From positions 2,344,556 through 2,408,555 of the forward strand of contig JACTAT010000048.1 in NCBI GenBank assembly GCA_014526335.1: 64,000 nt of DNA, given 5' to 3'. This document shows positions 22,656-34,619 of the stretch, piece after piece (the first letter of the stretch is position 1; every line of letters begins with the position of its first letter). Made by a program: the position numbers and the translations under genes. The DNA comes from Chrysaora quinquecirrha (lineage: Eukaryota > Cnidaria > Scyphozoa > Semaeostomeae > Pelagiidae). The notes below the pieces were generated by a model that searched no databases, was not told where the DNA came from, and worked only from the letters and a program-made list of their open reading frames with translations.

Positions 22656-23756
22656 AAATTATTTGTACGATTTGCAAAAGAGAATGTGGATCGCATCAGT
22701 GCAAAATCTGCAAAAAACTGTGTCATTCGATTGAACCTTGAGGAAAGCCTGGATCATCAGTTATATGTGCAAACTGCTCTACGAAAGCTTCGAATAAGCC
22801 AAAAAAAGATGATATTAAATGTATGTATCGTATCTTGGTGAAGTCTTGTTTTGTTGGCAATTTAGCATAATGTTAACCATCTTTTTTGCTGTCTCCTTTT
22901 GTCATATGAAACTCTTTGCTGAGAAACAGTGTCATGGTCGTATTGTCTAAGTTAATTTATTTAGTTGTGCGCATGACCGTATCCATAGGAACGGTAGGAT
23001 GCTAAGCGTTGTGTTTGTGCTTCTTCCTTCATTTATCATGATGGCGGCCATTCGACAGTCACAGCGCATTAGAAGAAATGCTGAACGTTTAATTGACGAA
23101 GTGGTCATTGTCGAAAAAAAACTAAAAAAGATGTTCCTTCGAAACAGAAAAAAGACGACAATTACTACGATGTTCAAATTAAGCAGGTAGATGGGAAAAA
23201 TCAAAGGGTAAATGTGCACTACATTGGATATTCTGAGCAGTATGATGAATGGAAACCTTTCGACAGTCTGGACTCAACTGACTTCCCAGTTGTAAAATAT
23301 CAAAGGCTTGACCTTCCGAATCTGAACACTCTAGAAGAAAGATCAAATGCTTTTTTTTCTACATTGTTTCAAGAAATAAGGAAGAAGCTTCGCCCAACTC
23401 GACGAGACAACCCTGATGTACGTATCGAAATTCCCGTCGATCAGGATATCTATGACGCTCATTTCAAGCGATTGGGGGCTGCGACAAGAAAAGGAAGAAA
23501 ACTGAACAGTAATTGAGACGTTGATAAATTTTTGGGGAAAAACTGCGATACCAGAATACGGAATCCTGCTGGGGACTTTACAACAATAAAGGATGGCATG
23601 GTTGCTTTCTGGTTGCTAAAGAGGCCCCCTATTGATGACTACACATTAATTGGAGGAAAGTTCATCCCATATAAAATCGAACAGAAACCGTCAATGGTAG
23701 TAAATTTTGTCAGAGAGACTGGAAATAAAAGACAGTATTTAGAGCATTTTCAGTAA
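22656..23756 (+). pseudogene. zinc-finger plus chromo-barrel/Tudor-knot-like gene, damaged
   Basis: Exon 22656-22820 (acceptor CTTTCAG, donor GTATGT) encodes a cysteine cluster: CTIC, CGSHQCKICKKLCH, then CANC, interrupted by a TGA after IEP. The second block, about 23115-23756, encodes DDNYYDVQIKQVDG, then VHYIGYSEQYDEWKPF. That is the aromatic-cage type strand order of chromo-barrel or Tudor-knot domains, which bind modified histone tails. A region ending in KNCDTRIRNPAGDF... follows, then a stop at 23754-23756. One TGA at about 23514 breaks this block. Zinc-finger plus chromo-like proteins of unknown function are numerous in cnidarian genomes. With two in-frame TGA stops this copy is probably dead. 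Confidence 0.5.
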
Positions 23757-23759
23757 ATG

Positions 23760-24640
23760 AGTGGTATAGGTACAATAGTTATGTATTTTAAATATTGTTT
23801 TTTAAACTAACCTCAACAAAGATGTATATATCTTTGTTTATTTCTATAATATACCAAAAGGGTGATTTCGGCATATTGCTAGCAAGTTTTAAAATACACA
23901 AGGGCATGAAAAGCAGAAACACATTTTGAACTTCAAGTTTCATTCAGTTCTATCAATATTAACACACACGATCATTATGAAAAAAAAAAACATAATAACT
24001 GTTTCTTATCTGTAAGATCATACACAATTAGTCCTGTTATTATCAAATACTAACTGTTATTCTTGTTAGTCAAACCAAACCACTCTTAACAAACTAAAAA
24101 CTTTGTTGAAAACATTGTTATTGCCAATTTAAGCTGATTCAGAAAAAGATCTAGAGAAATTTTTGTACATCAATTCTGTAGTATATGTTGTACTACCCAA
24201 ATTCCATGATTTAAGTTTGCTTTGTGGATACCAACTTTGATTTAAGCTAAGCTCTGATTGCAGCAGGGTAAATTTAGATTTAGTATGGCAAATGAGTGTC
24301 AAAACTTCATCAGTATTGTCAGATCAATGTCCCCGGTAGATCCTGTTCCTATACATCTTTATTTATAGAACAGTGCTTACTTTAAAACAACAAATTAATG
24401 AGCAATAAATCTTTAAATAGCTGCTACTATTTTGAACAACAAGTCAATTTTTTCAGTTCAGTGAATTTTATGGTAGCTTGCATCCTTTTTCCCAAATCCC
24501 ATTAACTTTAACCAGATGGGTAAAGCAAATATGAACCATACAATCACTATTTATTTATTTATTTATTTATTTATTTGTACACTTTTTAATTGAATGGCCC
24601 ACATCTTTACAGTTTCTGCATTGATATGAGTTTCTTACCC
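23760..24640. other. no supported gene; TTTA microsatellite
   Basis: AT-rich sequence without coding signal. A short (TTTA)n run lies at about 24550-24575. Confidence 0.5.
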
Positions 24641-24641
24641 T

Positions 24642-26653
24642 TTATGCCCCTTTTAATTTCAAGTAGGCAACTCTGTGTTTTTTTACCATAATCTGACGTA
24701 GAGCTTCAGTTCCTTTATGCTTTGTTGCTCTGAAATAGTCTCTTGATGACTGATCATTATACTTTTCAAGACCTTGTTGGTTGAAATAGGTATGTTTCCA
24801 TACAACTTGAGAAATTCTGGAACATGGCAACGAAATGCGTGCATATTTGGTGTCACATTGTTGCTTTCGTATAAGTACAGAAAATCTGCTGTCCACTTGG
24901 ATATTCTGTTTGCATAGCTATCAATTTCAGAATCATTCCCAAATGTCTTCCTCAGATCAACATACAGAAGCAAAAAATCATCCCACAGCTCCTTTAATCT
25001 GCTTGCATCCGAAAAAGTTGGGAGTAAATCTTTGGCTTTTGCATTTTGAAAGAAGATAAGCTTCTCTGGACCATTTAAGTCTCTGTACTGCATTTTCCTT
25101 CCTTCAATACTAACATTGAATTTGAAAGGGATACCAACTGAGTTAAAAAAGGCTACAAAATGATACATATATTTGTGCTTTGTCACATCAAATCCATTGT
25201 TAAAAACAGATTTGTTTATGGTACCCGCCTTCTTCAGTTGTCTTATAAGATTTTCAATTGAAGTATCACTAATCCTTAAAAAAAGGTGCAGTGTGTCAAT
25301 AACTACACAGTCCATTTCAATAAATTCAAATAATGGCAAGTTTCTACAATTGAAGCTCCTTTTAGCTTGAAAATTCTTTGTTATGCTTTTGATTGTTCTA
25401 GAGTCAGTTCCATTTACAATAGACCATTGCTTTGTGATGTCATGAAGTAGACTACATGGGCATCGGCACCAAATGGAAGCGTAGTCTTGATTAGCTGGCC
25501 CAATGCCAAAGATTGTTGCAAGAAATTTCAAGTCTCATCTTAGAAAATACTTGATTGGGAATGTTTCTCCACAAACTGTGATTGACTTCAACGCTGACAT
25601 TTCTTTTCTTAAATTGCCAAGGCTTTCACAGATCCCTGAATAGTCATCCTTGGTTTTCACAATTGCAAGGACATAGTTTCCCTTTTCAGTTGAAGCAATA
25701 TGACCTTCATTAATAAATGTGAAAGTCACATTTAATAGTTGCAACCATTTTCCAACTCTTGTGCCATCCCCACTAAACTTTATCTTTATGAGATCACCAC
25801 TTCGCACAACATTTTTGGCAATTATTGTGGAATGTGTTCCATTTAACAATCGTTCAAACTTATCTGTACTCCATCTGAATCACCCGGAGTAGGAAAAATA
25901 TGCCATTTGTCATTCAGTTCCTTTATTCTTTTTTAAGGCTTTGTCTTTTATATAGAGCATCAGATGAATATCATCAGGACTGTCTTGATCTTCACTTTGT
26001 TTTTCATCATGATTCTCAAAAAGTTCTGTTTCTGATGCATTCAGTAAAGACAGAGTTTCATAATTTTGAGACAGAGGATCAAAACACTGTACCTTTGTGG
26101 GGAGGAGGTCATACAACCCAAGAAAGTCAAGTGCTGCTTGGCACTCTGTTCTGAGTACATTCCTTATTCTAAACTTTCTTCTTGCTGAGTTATCTGAAAA
26201 AGACTTTTTTGAATATTTTAATAGTTTCTGTTTTCTATGCTTTTCTATTTGCTTTCTGGCTAACTTCTTGAACCGTTTTTTCCAATATGCTGCAGATGCA
26301 TTAGCTTTAGCTAATTCATTAGCTAGTACTTTGTTTTCCTCTTCCTTTGCAGCAAGTTTTTCAGTCAGCTTTCTTTTTTGACTTATAAGTTTCAGTTTAT
26401 TCATTTCATCTAAGTAGATCTTGATTTGGTAGCTTTGATTTTTCAGCTTCTCAGTAAACTGCTTCCGCTGCTTCCCTCCTTTGCAGTTCACCCATTTTCG
26501 AAGAAGTGAAAACATTTTTGTTTTAATGCAGGTTACTATTATTTTGTTCATGACAACATCTTCCAACCCAGCTTTTGATAAAATATTATGGATGATATTT
26601 TCAAGCGACTTGTCATCTTTTTCTTTCCAGGTTTTAGCCATTGAGAACAGCAA
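24642..26653 (-). pseudogene. large transposon-like protein of a cnidarian-expanded family, broken
   Basis: Reading down from 26653: an N-terminal block (26653-25910) rich in lysine coiled-coil segments; 25849-25535 with KIKFSGDGTRVGKWLQLLN and EKGNYVLAIVKTKDDY; 25531-24683 with FLATIFGIGPANQ, IWCRCPC, IEMDCVVIDTLHLFLR and NVTPNMHAFRCHVPEF; and a last block in another frame, 24896-24642, with QQGLEKYNDQSSRDYFR and LRQIMVKKHR. A TGA at about 25532 separates two blocks of the same frame. Frame changes occur near 25850-25910 and 24780. The same order of conserved blocks recurs in many uncharacterised cnidarian and fish proteins, as I recall. The SGDGT and VIDTLH aspartates could be metal ligands of an RNase H-like fold, which is inference. 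Not functional as it stands. Confidence 0.6.
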
Positions 26654-26934
26654 ATATCTTTAAGACCAAAGACAGGCATTTAAAATTAGAAACTTGCATA
26701 GACTGTCCATGCAACAGTGAATGAAGTTTAAGTCTGCCCTGCAAGCTAGGTCTTATCTTCAATGGTTTTAGATACAAACTTTGTGATGAATTCTGTAATC
26801 TTATATTTACAAATAGGCCTATTTAATAGCCTAGTGTAAAACCACTCAATTGCCTAAGCAAAATTGTACAACAAATTTAGGCTGGTCTTGTCGATAATAT
26901 AAAATTTTATAATGCAGGAAATTTATCAACATTC

Positions 26935-27150
26935 TTACTGATTTATGCTGTTGATGATATGAGCACGATCTTCGCTGTAAAATCCTTGTTCTTGATGATG
27001 GTGGCCTTGCCATCTGAAGCCTCCACTTCCTCCACAATTTTCCCTTTCTTCTTCCATCATTCCTCCCACTTCACATACGTTTAATGTTGTGAGCACAATT
27101 GCCAGAATAGTTAATACTGTGAGCGCCATACCGGAAAGTTTTGATGCCAA
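26935..27150 (-). CDS. possible small secreted protein, 71 residues
   Basis: An ATG-started frame with a signal-peptide-like N-terminus: a short basic start (MASKLSG) and a hydrophobic core (ALTVLTILAIVLTTL). A short acidic, then glycine- and histidine-rich tail follows, with cysteines at positions 26 and 39. It is isolated and has no recognised family. A chance frame is a real alternative. Confidence 0.25.
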   Translation of the reverse strand: MASKLSGMALTVLTILAIVLTTLNVCEVGGMMEEERENCGGSGGFRWQGHHHQEQGFYSEDRAHIINSINQ

Positions 27151-27159
27151 TGAAGGTTA

Positions 27160-27970
27160 ACATACAAACTGGAAAGTACCCAAGAAAAATCAGCAGCATC
27201 ACCACAGAAAAGGTCTTGATCAAAAGCTCAATGTTTGCTGAACGTTACCAAGGTGCTACTTCCCATTAACACCTAGTGGCGAAAACACAGACCAGAATGT
27301 TAATGATACATCTGGTCAGCGTTTTACTTTTCCCGTACAAAATCTCACAATCAAGAAAGGAGATTTGTTGTTGAGAAAGTACCTATGTATTTCACGGACC
27401 AGATTCAAGACTTTTAGTTCTCCAAAAAGAGCAGTTTTCAGAAAGCTGAAAGAGAGAGCTACTTCAGGTAAAATCGGAAACACAGCTCGAAAATTTTGAC
27501 TTTTCGGGAAGAAGAATGGAGTTTCTCGTATGCGGCCATTGTAAGTGATCACAACAAAGAGCATAGACGTTTGGCTTTGTTTGGTGTTTGTCATAGCTAA
27601 GTTTCATATACTTTGTCTAATGAACAAAAAAACAAATTACATTTCTGAGGTATAAGACTATATTTCACATTTTATATAAAAGTTTTTTTGGTCTAGTACT
27701 GAAACTTTCTAAAATATTTCATGCTCTCAGTAATACCGAAACTTTCATGTATCCCCACATCAACAGTTAAAGGCACTGTAAAAAATACTATGTTTTTAAA
27801 TAAGCCACTTTCTTATTAAGAATTTGTATTCATTAAAAGTCAGCAGCATTATTATGGACTTCTAATCCTTTTCAATGCATGGATGTTGAAAGTAAAAAAA
27901 AACCTACCAGAACTGTGAGTTTTTACTAGCATATGTATTCCTTGCATTTAATTTTATCATTACTGTTTTA
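27160..27970. other. no supported gene
   Basis: A minus-strand open frame of 92 codons (27594-27316) has no recognisable domain. The rest is AT-rich without structure I can name. Confidence 0.4.
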
Positions 27971-27971
27971 G

Positions 27972-30900
27972 CCTTCCTTGCGAAGTTTAAAAGACCATCT
28001 GTTGGTGTTATGTTGGAAGAAAAGCCAAGGGCCAAATCTGGCTATGAGACAACCCAACTTGCAGTCTGCTTGAAATGTTTTAAATATCATAAACCGAAGT
28101 TCTGGTTAAGTAGATATAATCAATCAACTGTCAAGAAACACATTGAGTCATTACACAAGAATGAAAACCTAACATCAAATGATGTTGTTCCAGGAAATGC
28201 TATTGCTGCTGCCGAGGCAATGAAAAAATATTCTGAGTTGAATAAACAAAATTCAAGGTGAGAACAATGATTTCCAATCAGGTTACTCTTGAAAATGTTT
28301 TTAAGTAAGGATACCCCTTTGCATGAAAACCTTTTTGAGTATTTTTACAGTGTTTTCTGTCTGACTTTGTTGTTGAATGACAATATTAACAATCATTCTT
28401 TTTAGTGAATCAAAATCAAAAACTGAATATCAAAAATTAGAAAAAAACTGCAACTTCTAAAGAACCTGACACTAAAGAAGAAATAAATATTGAGGGGAAA
28501 AGGTGTCATTTAAACAAGGTGTCATTAATCATTTAAACAAAGTTTAAAAAAGTCATTAGCTCATCCACGTAAGAATCATCATTTAATAATCATCTGAAGT
28601 TATGCTTTCATGTTTTAGAGCAATAAAATATTATTCAGAACGTTTTGTTTCTTGATATCTTTAGTGGGTGTGAAGCAACATATAAATAAGCAAGATGAGA
28701 AACATAAAAAAGAAGAAACTAAATTTGTGAAGACCCATGAAAATAAAGTAAATAATTGAACAAAGAACAAAAAACAAAATTTAACCATTCAGCAATTATT
28801 CAAAACATCTTTTCATAAACTCTTTCATACAATGAAGAATTAGTCTTAACCCTATTCGGTATGGGCTATTTTTGCCTCTCTAGGTATGGGGGGGGGCCCT
28901 AGTTATCTCAACTGCTATTTGACTGATTGAGATGAAACTTAGTAGACATGTGCAAGTACCCAATTGCAACTAATTAACACTATTGTTTGCTAATTAGTCA
29001 CGTGACACGTTGCCAAGCGACCGTGTAGAGTGTGAAATTATGACTATTTCATCTACGTTGCTGGAGATCAAGCTAAATCGGACTAAAATAGGTAAAAGGC
29101 ACTGTAAATGTTAAAATCTCTATAGAAAAAAAACTTTTTCTATCATTTAAGCTTATTATCAGCTAATTGCTGTTTCTTGTCAACTTTTATAGGCCTTTAT
29201 GATGAGGAAATAATTTTTTGCTTACTAAGCATTTTGGAAAACGTATATAACAAGCTTTATTTTCAGTAAAGATCTACAGAAGCATAGTTTACACTGCGTT
29301 ATGCATGACTCAATCCAAAAGTTTTAAAAATTTGCTAATTACGCTAATTAACAACATTAATTAAATTGATCACGTGACAAGTGACAAAATTTGCCAACAA
29401 TATCAAAAACATTCAAATGATACATCAAATGATAGCTCTCGCCAAAAGAAGTCCAACCATATATATTTCTTTCATATGTGATAATTATTGGCAGAGATAT
29501 AGCCGATTGAAGGGTAATTTGCATTACCTGCTTCCAAAAATGGACATTTGCTGGTCACGTGACTAAGTCCGCAACACCATAACCCATACTACAAGGTTTC
29601 TTGATAAATTCTACGAAAAGTCAGACCCTTACCAAAGCTACTAAGGAGTTCTTGCAGATGATAAACGAGCAAAAGTAGGAGGGGGGGGCGAAAAACGCCC
29701 CCCCCATACTTAATAGGGCTAAAGCACGGTCTCAATTATTCAATTGTTCCTCCAAAAATAAGTAAATCTGAAATTTTCACTTGTTTTGAAATGATTCATC
29801 ACTCTGTGGTTAGCAATCTTGTGGACACTCAAATTGGTAAACTCAAGTTAGACCTTTCTCATCTTGCTCACCTATATGTGGCTTCAATCAACCAACATCA
29901 ATTAAATATATTTTGATATCAAGCAAGTGTGGATCTGGCATTGTTTACCAAAAACACCTTTTATTCTATGAAAGCTTTACATTAAGTTTAATTTACAATT
30001 ATTTCTCAACAGCGAGGAGTCTGATTTAGAAGAAGACCTGGATATAGATCTATCCATACCACCATTGCAAGTACAACTTTTTTCAATTTATATCTCCCTG
30101 CATCATGTTCCTAAATTTTATTTCTCGTGAAACCCTGGATATCAAATCACAATGTAAGATATATGAATGGTTGTCTTGTTGTTTCAATCACTGTTTGCAT
30201 TTGCCTTATTACAGCTTTTTGCCTTGGTTGCTAATGCCTATTTTCCTGGATTCTTACAGAAGCAGTCCCGATACAAAGAAAAATACAAGTGAAAAACCAC
30301 AGTTGTATCAATAATCCTTGAAATCACTCTTGCCATCAAAAATGAAGCTTCAAATGACCAAGGTGAACTCGATCCGATTGCCAGCTTAATTGCAGAAAAA
30401 TTTGCTGTAATTATTGTGCCAGCAGCTTCAGTCATTTCAAATGATATATGCAGAAATGCAACAAATTTAAATGAATTTCTGGAACAGTTCCCAAACCTTA
30501 CCATTGTGGAAGATGAGAGCTCACATCACATACTAAAATGTATGCCATGCAGCAAGTTTGTTTCAAGCCCATTTGACAAGAGGCCTCCATTAAGAAAAGG
30601 AAATGTTTCAGCTGTTGGGTCAATATCGACTGGATTAAGTTTCAAGACTGATACATCTTCACAGTTCTGTTTTGGACATTGCCAGAAGTGGTATGATCTG
30701 AAGTTTAATTTGCAAAAGCATTTCTCCTCAGAGGAGCATTTATTGACCCTGCAACACGAGAAAACAGTTATAAAAGGAGAAAAGAGAAGGACTTTGGTAG
30801 TCAAAAATCAGCTCAGGACAGCACTTGGAGTTGTCAAATCAAAAGCTGCAGCACTCCATTATAAGACAAGGTGGGCAGAGCTACATGCCGCTGGAGTTGA

Positions 30901-32841
30901 TGTAGGAGATTACGGACTCTTTAATGCTATGATAAAAGTCAGCTGTAGTTACATCGACAGTAAAACAAAAAACTTTCTAAAGAAGCCACTTCCAAACACT
31001 GGCATGCCCCCACATTTCTATGTGACAGCAGATGGATCAACAAATCACAGGATCGGCAATCAAGTCACAATGGTGTGTCCAGTGATAGATGGAGCTCGTC
31101 AAGCTATACGGCTGAGCATGAGCCCAGTCTATTTCAATTCAGATGGAGACACTGGCTCAGGAAGAGATTTGGCTAAAGCCATAATCAACGATTTAAGAAA
31201 GAATGCTGGAATTGAGGGAGATTCCTGGATGCAGGTTCATGGGAGAGTCACAGATGAACAGTACATCAATTCCCTATTTGTGTCGGCAACAAATGAACCT
31301 ATAACACAAGCAATACAGAAATACCAGGAAGAAAATTCTGTTTGACTTGTCCCACATTAAAGATTAATTTTGGTGGCCTGTTCAGTTGGATCCAGCTCAC
31401 TGGTTAGACAAAGTTTTCAATACCCACAGAAATACAAATTTTGTTGATTGTTTGTTGAAACGTACCGCACAGTATCATCAAATCTTTAAACATGGCAAGA
31501 TGCATTCCATTGCATAAGAAACAGCTATAGAGCTATCTCTCCCATTTCGAGTAACAAACTCCTATGCCAACCAAAGGTTCATGAGTTCCAGTTACCTGTC
31601 ACTCAAAAATCTGGCCATGTCATTAGAGGCATACATAGAGAGTTACAAAGACCATGACAACTGAGAAGATCTTGGCTATAAGCTCTATGGTCAGGACTTT
31701 TGCTTTGATCTTCTTGGGCTCCTTGATCTGTTGTAGTCTTTGGTAACATTGATGTTGGAGGGTCAAGCTCAGTGGTGTTCTGGATGAAAGTTTGCACAGT
31801 ACCTTGAAGTAAAACATTTGCTTTATGTTTATTGTCTACGATTTCAAAACCGCCCTGTTTTGATCACCGAAATTTTCCTTCATAACGAAGTCAGCCTAAA
31901 TTTTCAAACAATAAACGAAAGCCTTAGTGATGCTTGCCATCGAATAAAAGAAACAACAATTAATGGCAATCAAAAGTACTGTAATTCTTAACAAGAAGAA
32001 ATAATGTCAAGGTCTGTGAAATCAGAAGGTCAGCGTTATTCATTTTGGCCTAGCAAAAGTGAATAACGAGGACCCACATGTCACAGACCAAAACAGGCAG
32101 GTCCGCGAGGTCCACAGGGTCTGCGGGGTCCGTGTTATTCACCTGCCCGATGAAATTAAAAGAGTCATTGCTGAAATAGGAGAAGAGTCCCCTTCAATGG
32201 AAATATGCAAATGGCTAGGTAAAAGAGGGGAAGAAATAAGAAATATGGAAAAAGCAATCTTGAAACTGGATGGCTTATTGTTGAGGAAAAGGAAGGGTTG
32301 CCTGTTCGTTTGGAGGCAAGAGAAATTTCTGACTGTGTGCAGGACCTGCAAGATTTAGGAGAAAAGATCTTGCAAACTCTGAATGAAAGATTTCAAAATT
32401 TCAAAGATTTCAGATTTCCAACATGTTAAGCCAAGGCACTTCACATTAGCTGATGATTTTGAAGTAGTACTGAACAACAATGAACGTTTTACAGTCAGCC
32501 TTCTTGAAAATGAGATTATTTAGTCGCTGTATGCAGATCCAGAGTTTTATTCAACTGTTGGACAGCCTTTCTGCTTGGTGTTTGATATAATGTATTCAAA
32601 AAATGGAACTGAATCTGTTGTTGAGTCTTTTTACAGAGTAGTTGAAAAGCAAGAAACGGATGGTGGACAGGGTATTGATATTCTTGGTGCAAGATCCAAA
32701 GTTGACTGGTGCTTGCCTCCTGCAATTCAATGTGAAGATGCACTCAAGCACATTGCAGCACTGTATATTGGAGGTTATGTTGAAACCGGATTTCCTCGTC
32801 ATTATGTTCCAGTTTACGCTGATCCAAGCTGTCGTAAATAG
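27972..32841 (+). pseudogene. BED-finger hAT-like gene, multi-exon, decayed
   Basis: Exon 27972-28257 (acceptor TTTTAG, donor GTGAGA) holds a BED-type zinc finger: CLKCFKYHKPKFW, then VKKHIESLH. A short acidic exon near 30012-30068 ends at a GTACAA donor. The main block to 31345 has CMPCSKF, a second cysteine/histidine set, and VTADGSTNHRIGNQV, placed like the first catalytic region of hAT/DUF4371 RNase H folds. After a stop the same style continues with FWWPVQLDPAHWLDKVFN (31370-31425), resembling the AHRL motif of hAT proteins. Decayed blocks run to 32841, ending in ARSKVDWCLPP. TAA, TGA and TAG stops break the 3' half. Whether the ancestor was a transposase or a domesticated hAT-derived gene cannot be decided here. 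The piggyBac-like MITE sits in an intron. Confidence 0.5.
28850..29718. mobile_element. piggyBac-like MITE, 869 bp
   Basis: TTAA (28846-28849) precedes CCCTATTCGGTATGGG at the left; the right end reads CCCCCATACTTAATAGGG followed by CTAA. The termini are inverted copies (CCCTATT..GTATGGG). TTAA with CCCT ends is the piggyBac signature; the right-hand TTAA has one mismatch. No gene inside. Poly-G/poly-C tracts lie just within both ends. Confidence 0.65.
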
Positions 32842-33332
32842 AACTCGAAAGGTCTTTCAAAGGTTCTTGATAGAGTGAAGGGTAATCTCGTGAAATTTCC
32901 TTTTCTTCTTGAATGATGGTGTGTGTTTACTGGCTGAATTAATTTTTTTTAAGTTTAAGGTAAAGTTTGTTATAGCATTAGTTACAAACTTTAGTTTTTA
33001 AAAGTTTCCGCATGCCGATAACATTTAACTACGAACATTTCTATAGGATTTTACAGTTACCATTGATGCCCCATTGATAAACTTCATTATCTAACCAGAG
33101 TAGTAGGTTTTATTGATCAGCAGTTAAAATCGAAGCAGCTTCTTTCTGTTTTATTTAGAATATATCAAATCTCCTAAATGAAATAAAAAAGACTTTTTTG
33201 AGCCTTTAGGAGCTTTTTGCTTTGATGAACCTCCGCCAATTTCTGGAACGAAAATCAATTTTTTACCATTTTGACAAAGGGTGTGGCTCATTTTTAACAT
33301 ACAGACATTTAGCACCACTATTTTATTATGTA
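32842..33332. other. no supported gene
   Basis: AT-rich sequence; the 80-codon minus-strand frame is unrecognised. Confidence 0.4.
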
Positions 33333-33681
33333 AAGTAGTTATTCGATTATCCAACTTTTCGTTTATCTGGACTTCGATTATCTGGCTAATCAAAAATGTT
33401 CAAATATGAAAGCATTGGCAGCGAATATTCTATTTGTCTTTGCACAAACCATTCAAAGATTAAAATGTCACACAGAAGTTATCACAAAATTACTCTAAAA
33501 CCTCAAACACTCTAGCATGCAGAAAATTTATTGTTTGAAAATACTCTTAAAAGCTACTCTTGTAAGTTTGTAATTCTTTTTGCTGTGATTATATATTTTC
33601 GATTCTGCAGAATTTCGGATTATCCGCACATATTTTGAAAATCTCTTGTCCCGAATAGGTCAGATAACCGAATAACTACTG
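33333..33681. mobile_element. pogo/Tigger-like MITE, 349 bp
   Basis: The left end AAGTAGTTATTCGATTATC is matched by the reverse complement of GATAACCGAATAACTACTG at the right. The repeats continue with TCCGGATTATCC-like blocks. CAGTAGTTATTCG-type ends are characteristic of pogo/Tigger non-autonomous elements. The inside is non-coding. Confidence 0.65.
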
Positions 33682-33689
33682 CACTACGC

Positions 33690-34550
33690 TTGTATTTTAT
33701 TATGTCTGTTTTGTTGAGTAACTTGAGAATAAGTTGTGTTTAACGCTGTGAAGTTTGTGACATTCTGAGCATGAGTTATAATCCAATCCTAAGGTAGAAG
33801 ATCTGTAGTATGTCCCTTTTTTCCTTACTTTGTTCTGTTCATTCACACCATTTTTACCAACAGTGTTAAATTTGAGATTTTTTCATTTTGTTCAAAACTG
33901 GGGCATTGGGGAGGGGTCGTTTCGCACCCCACAGGCAACCCCTCCAGTCATCTGCCTTAAAAACTATGAGCAACTACAGCCGCACAATATTTAATGAAAT
34001 GCTACTTAGGCCGCGCAGTTCAAAAAAATTGTCATCATCTTGCCCACGCATTTGGAAAAGTTTCCAGTCTGGAACAAAGGGATCTATGGCAAAATAAATT
34101 CGTTCTAAATCTCTACAACATAACCAACACCCCTCAAGCTTTGTGAAAAAAATTATCTAAAGTTATTAGCTCTGTTTAAATTCTATTATTTTGCCAACCT
34201 TAACATTGAGTTCCGGAAAATTTTTACCTAACAAACTTTTCATGGTTGCCAATACATGAATTTAAGAAACTCATAAATAACTTTCAATACTCGCAAGTTT
34301 CAGTACTGGCTGATTTTTTTGGTTACTTATAAAAAAATATGTGTATTCGCGGTTGTGCAGTATAGGGAATAATGTGAGATAGGGGCTGTGCAGTAGTTGT
34401 TAGGGCAGTGGTGGAGGGTTGAAAAGCTATCAGTTCAGTTCAGTTTTATATGTTAAATTCCTCTACAAAGAATTTCTTCAACTTAACAAATACAAACAAG
34501 GACCTAAACATACCTACAATATTACACAATTATCAATATTACATGATGAA
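33690..34550. other. no supported gene
   Basis: Short open frames only. The 65-codon plus-strand frame at 34419-34616 is not recognised. Confidence 0.35.
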
Positions 34551-34619
34551 TTATTTAAAAGAGAAGCTCTCTCAGTGGTTAGACTAATCGAGGAGAGAGC
34601 GCCTCCTTCCTTCTAAAAA

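Noticed and set aside
5979..25534. TGA recoding (selenocysteine or changed code)
   Set aside because: The frames also have frameshifts and TAA/TAG stops, and TGA positions are not at cysteine-like sites; decay is simpler.
26846..27037. 63-codon minus-strand frame overlapping the small secreted candidate
   Set aside because: Shadow frame without hydrophobic signal or domain.
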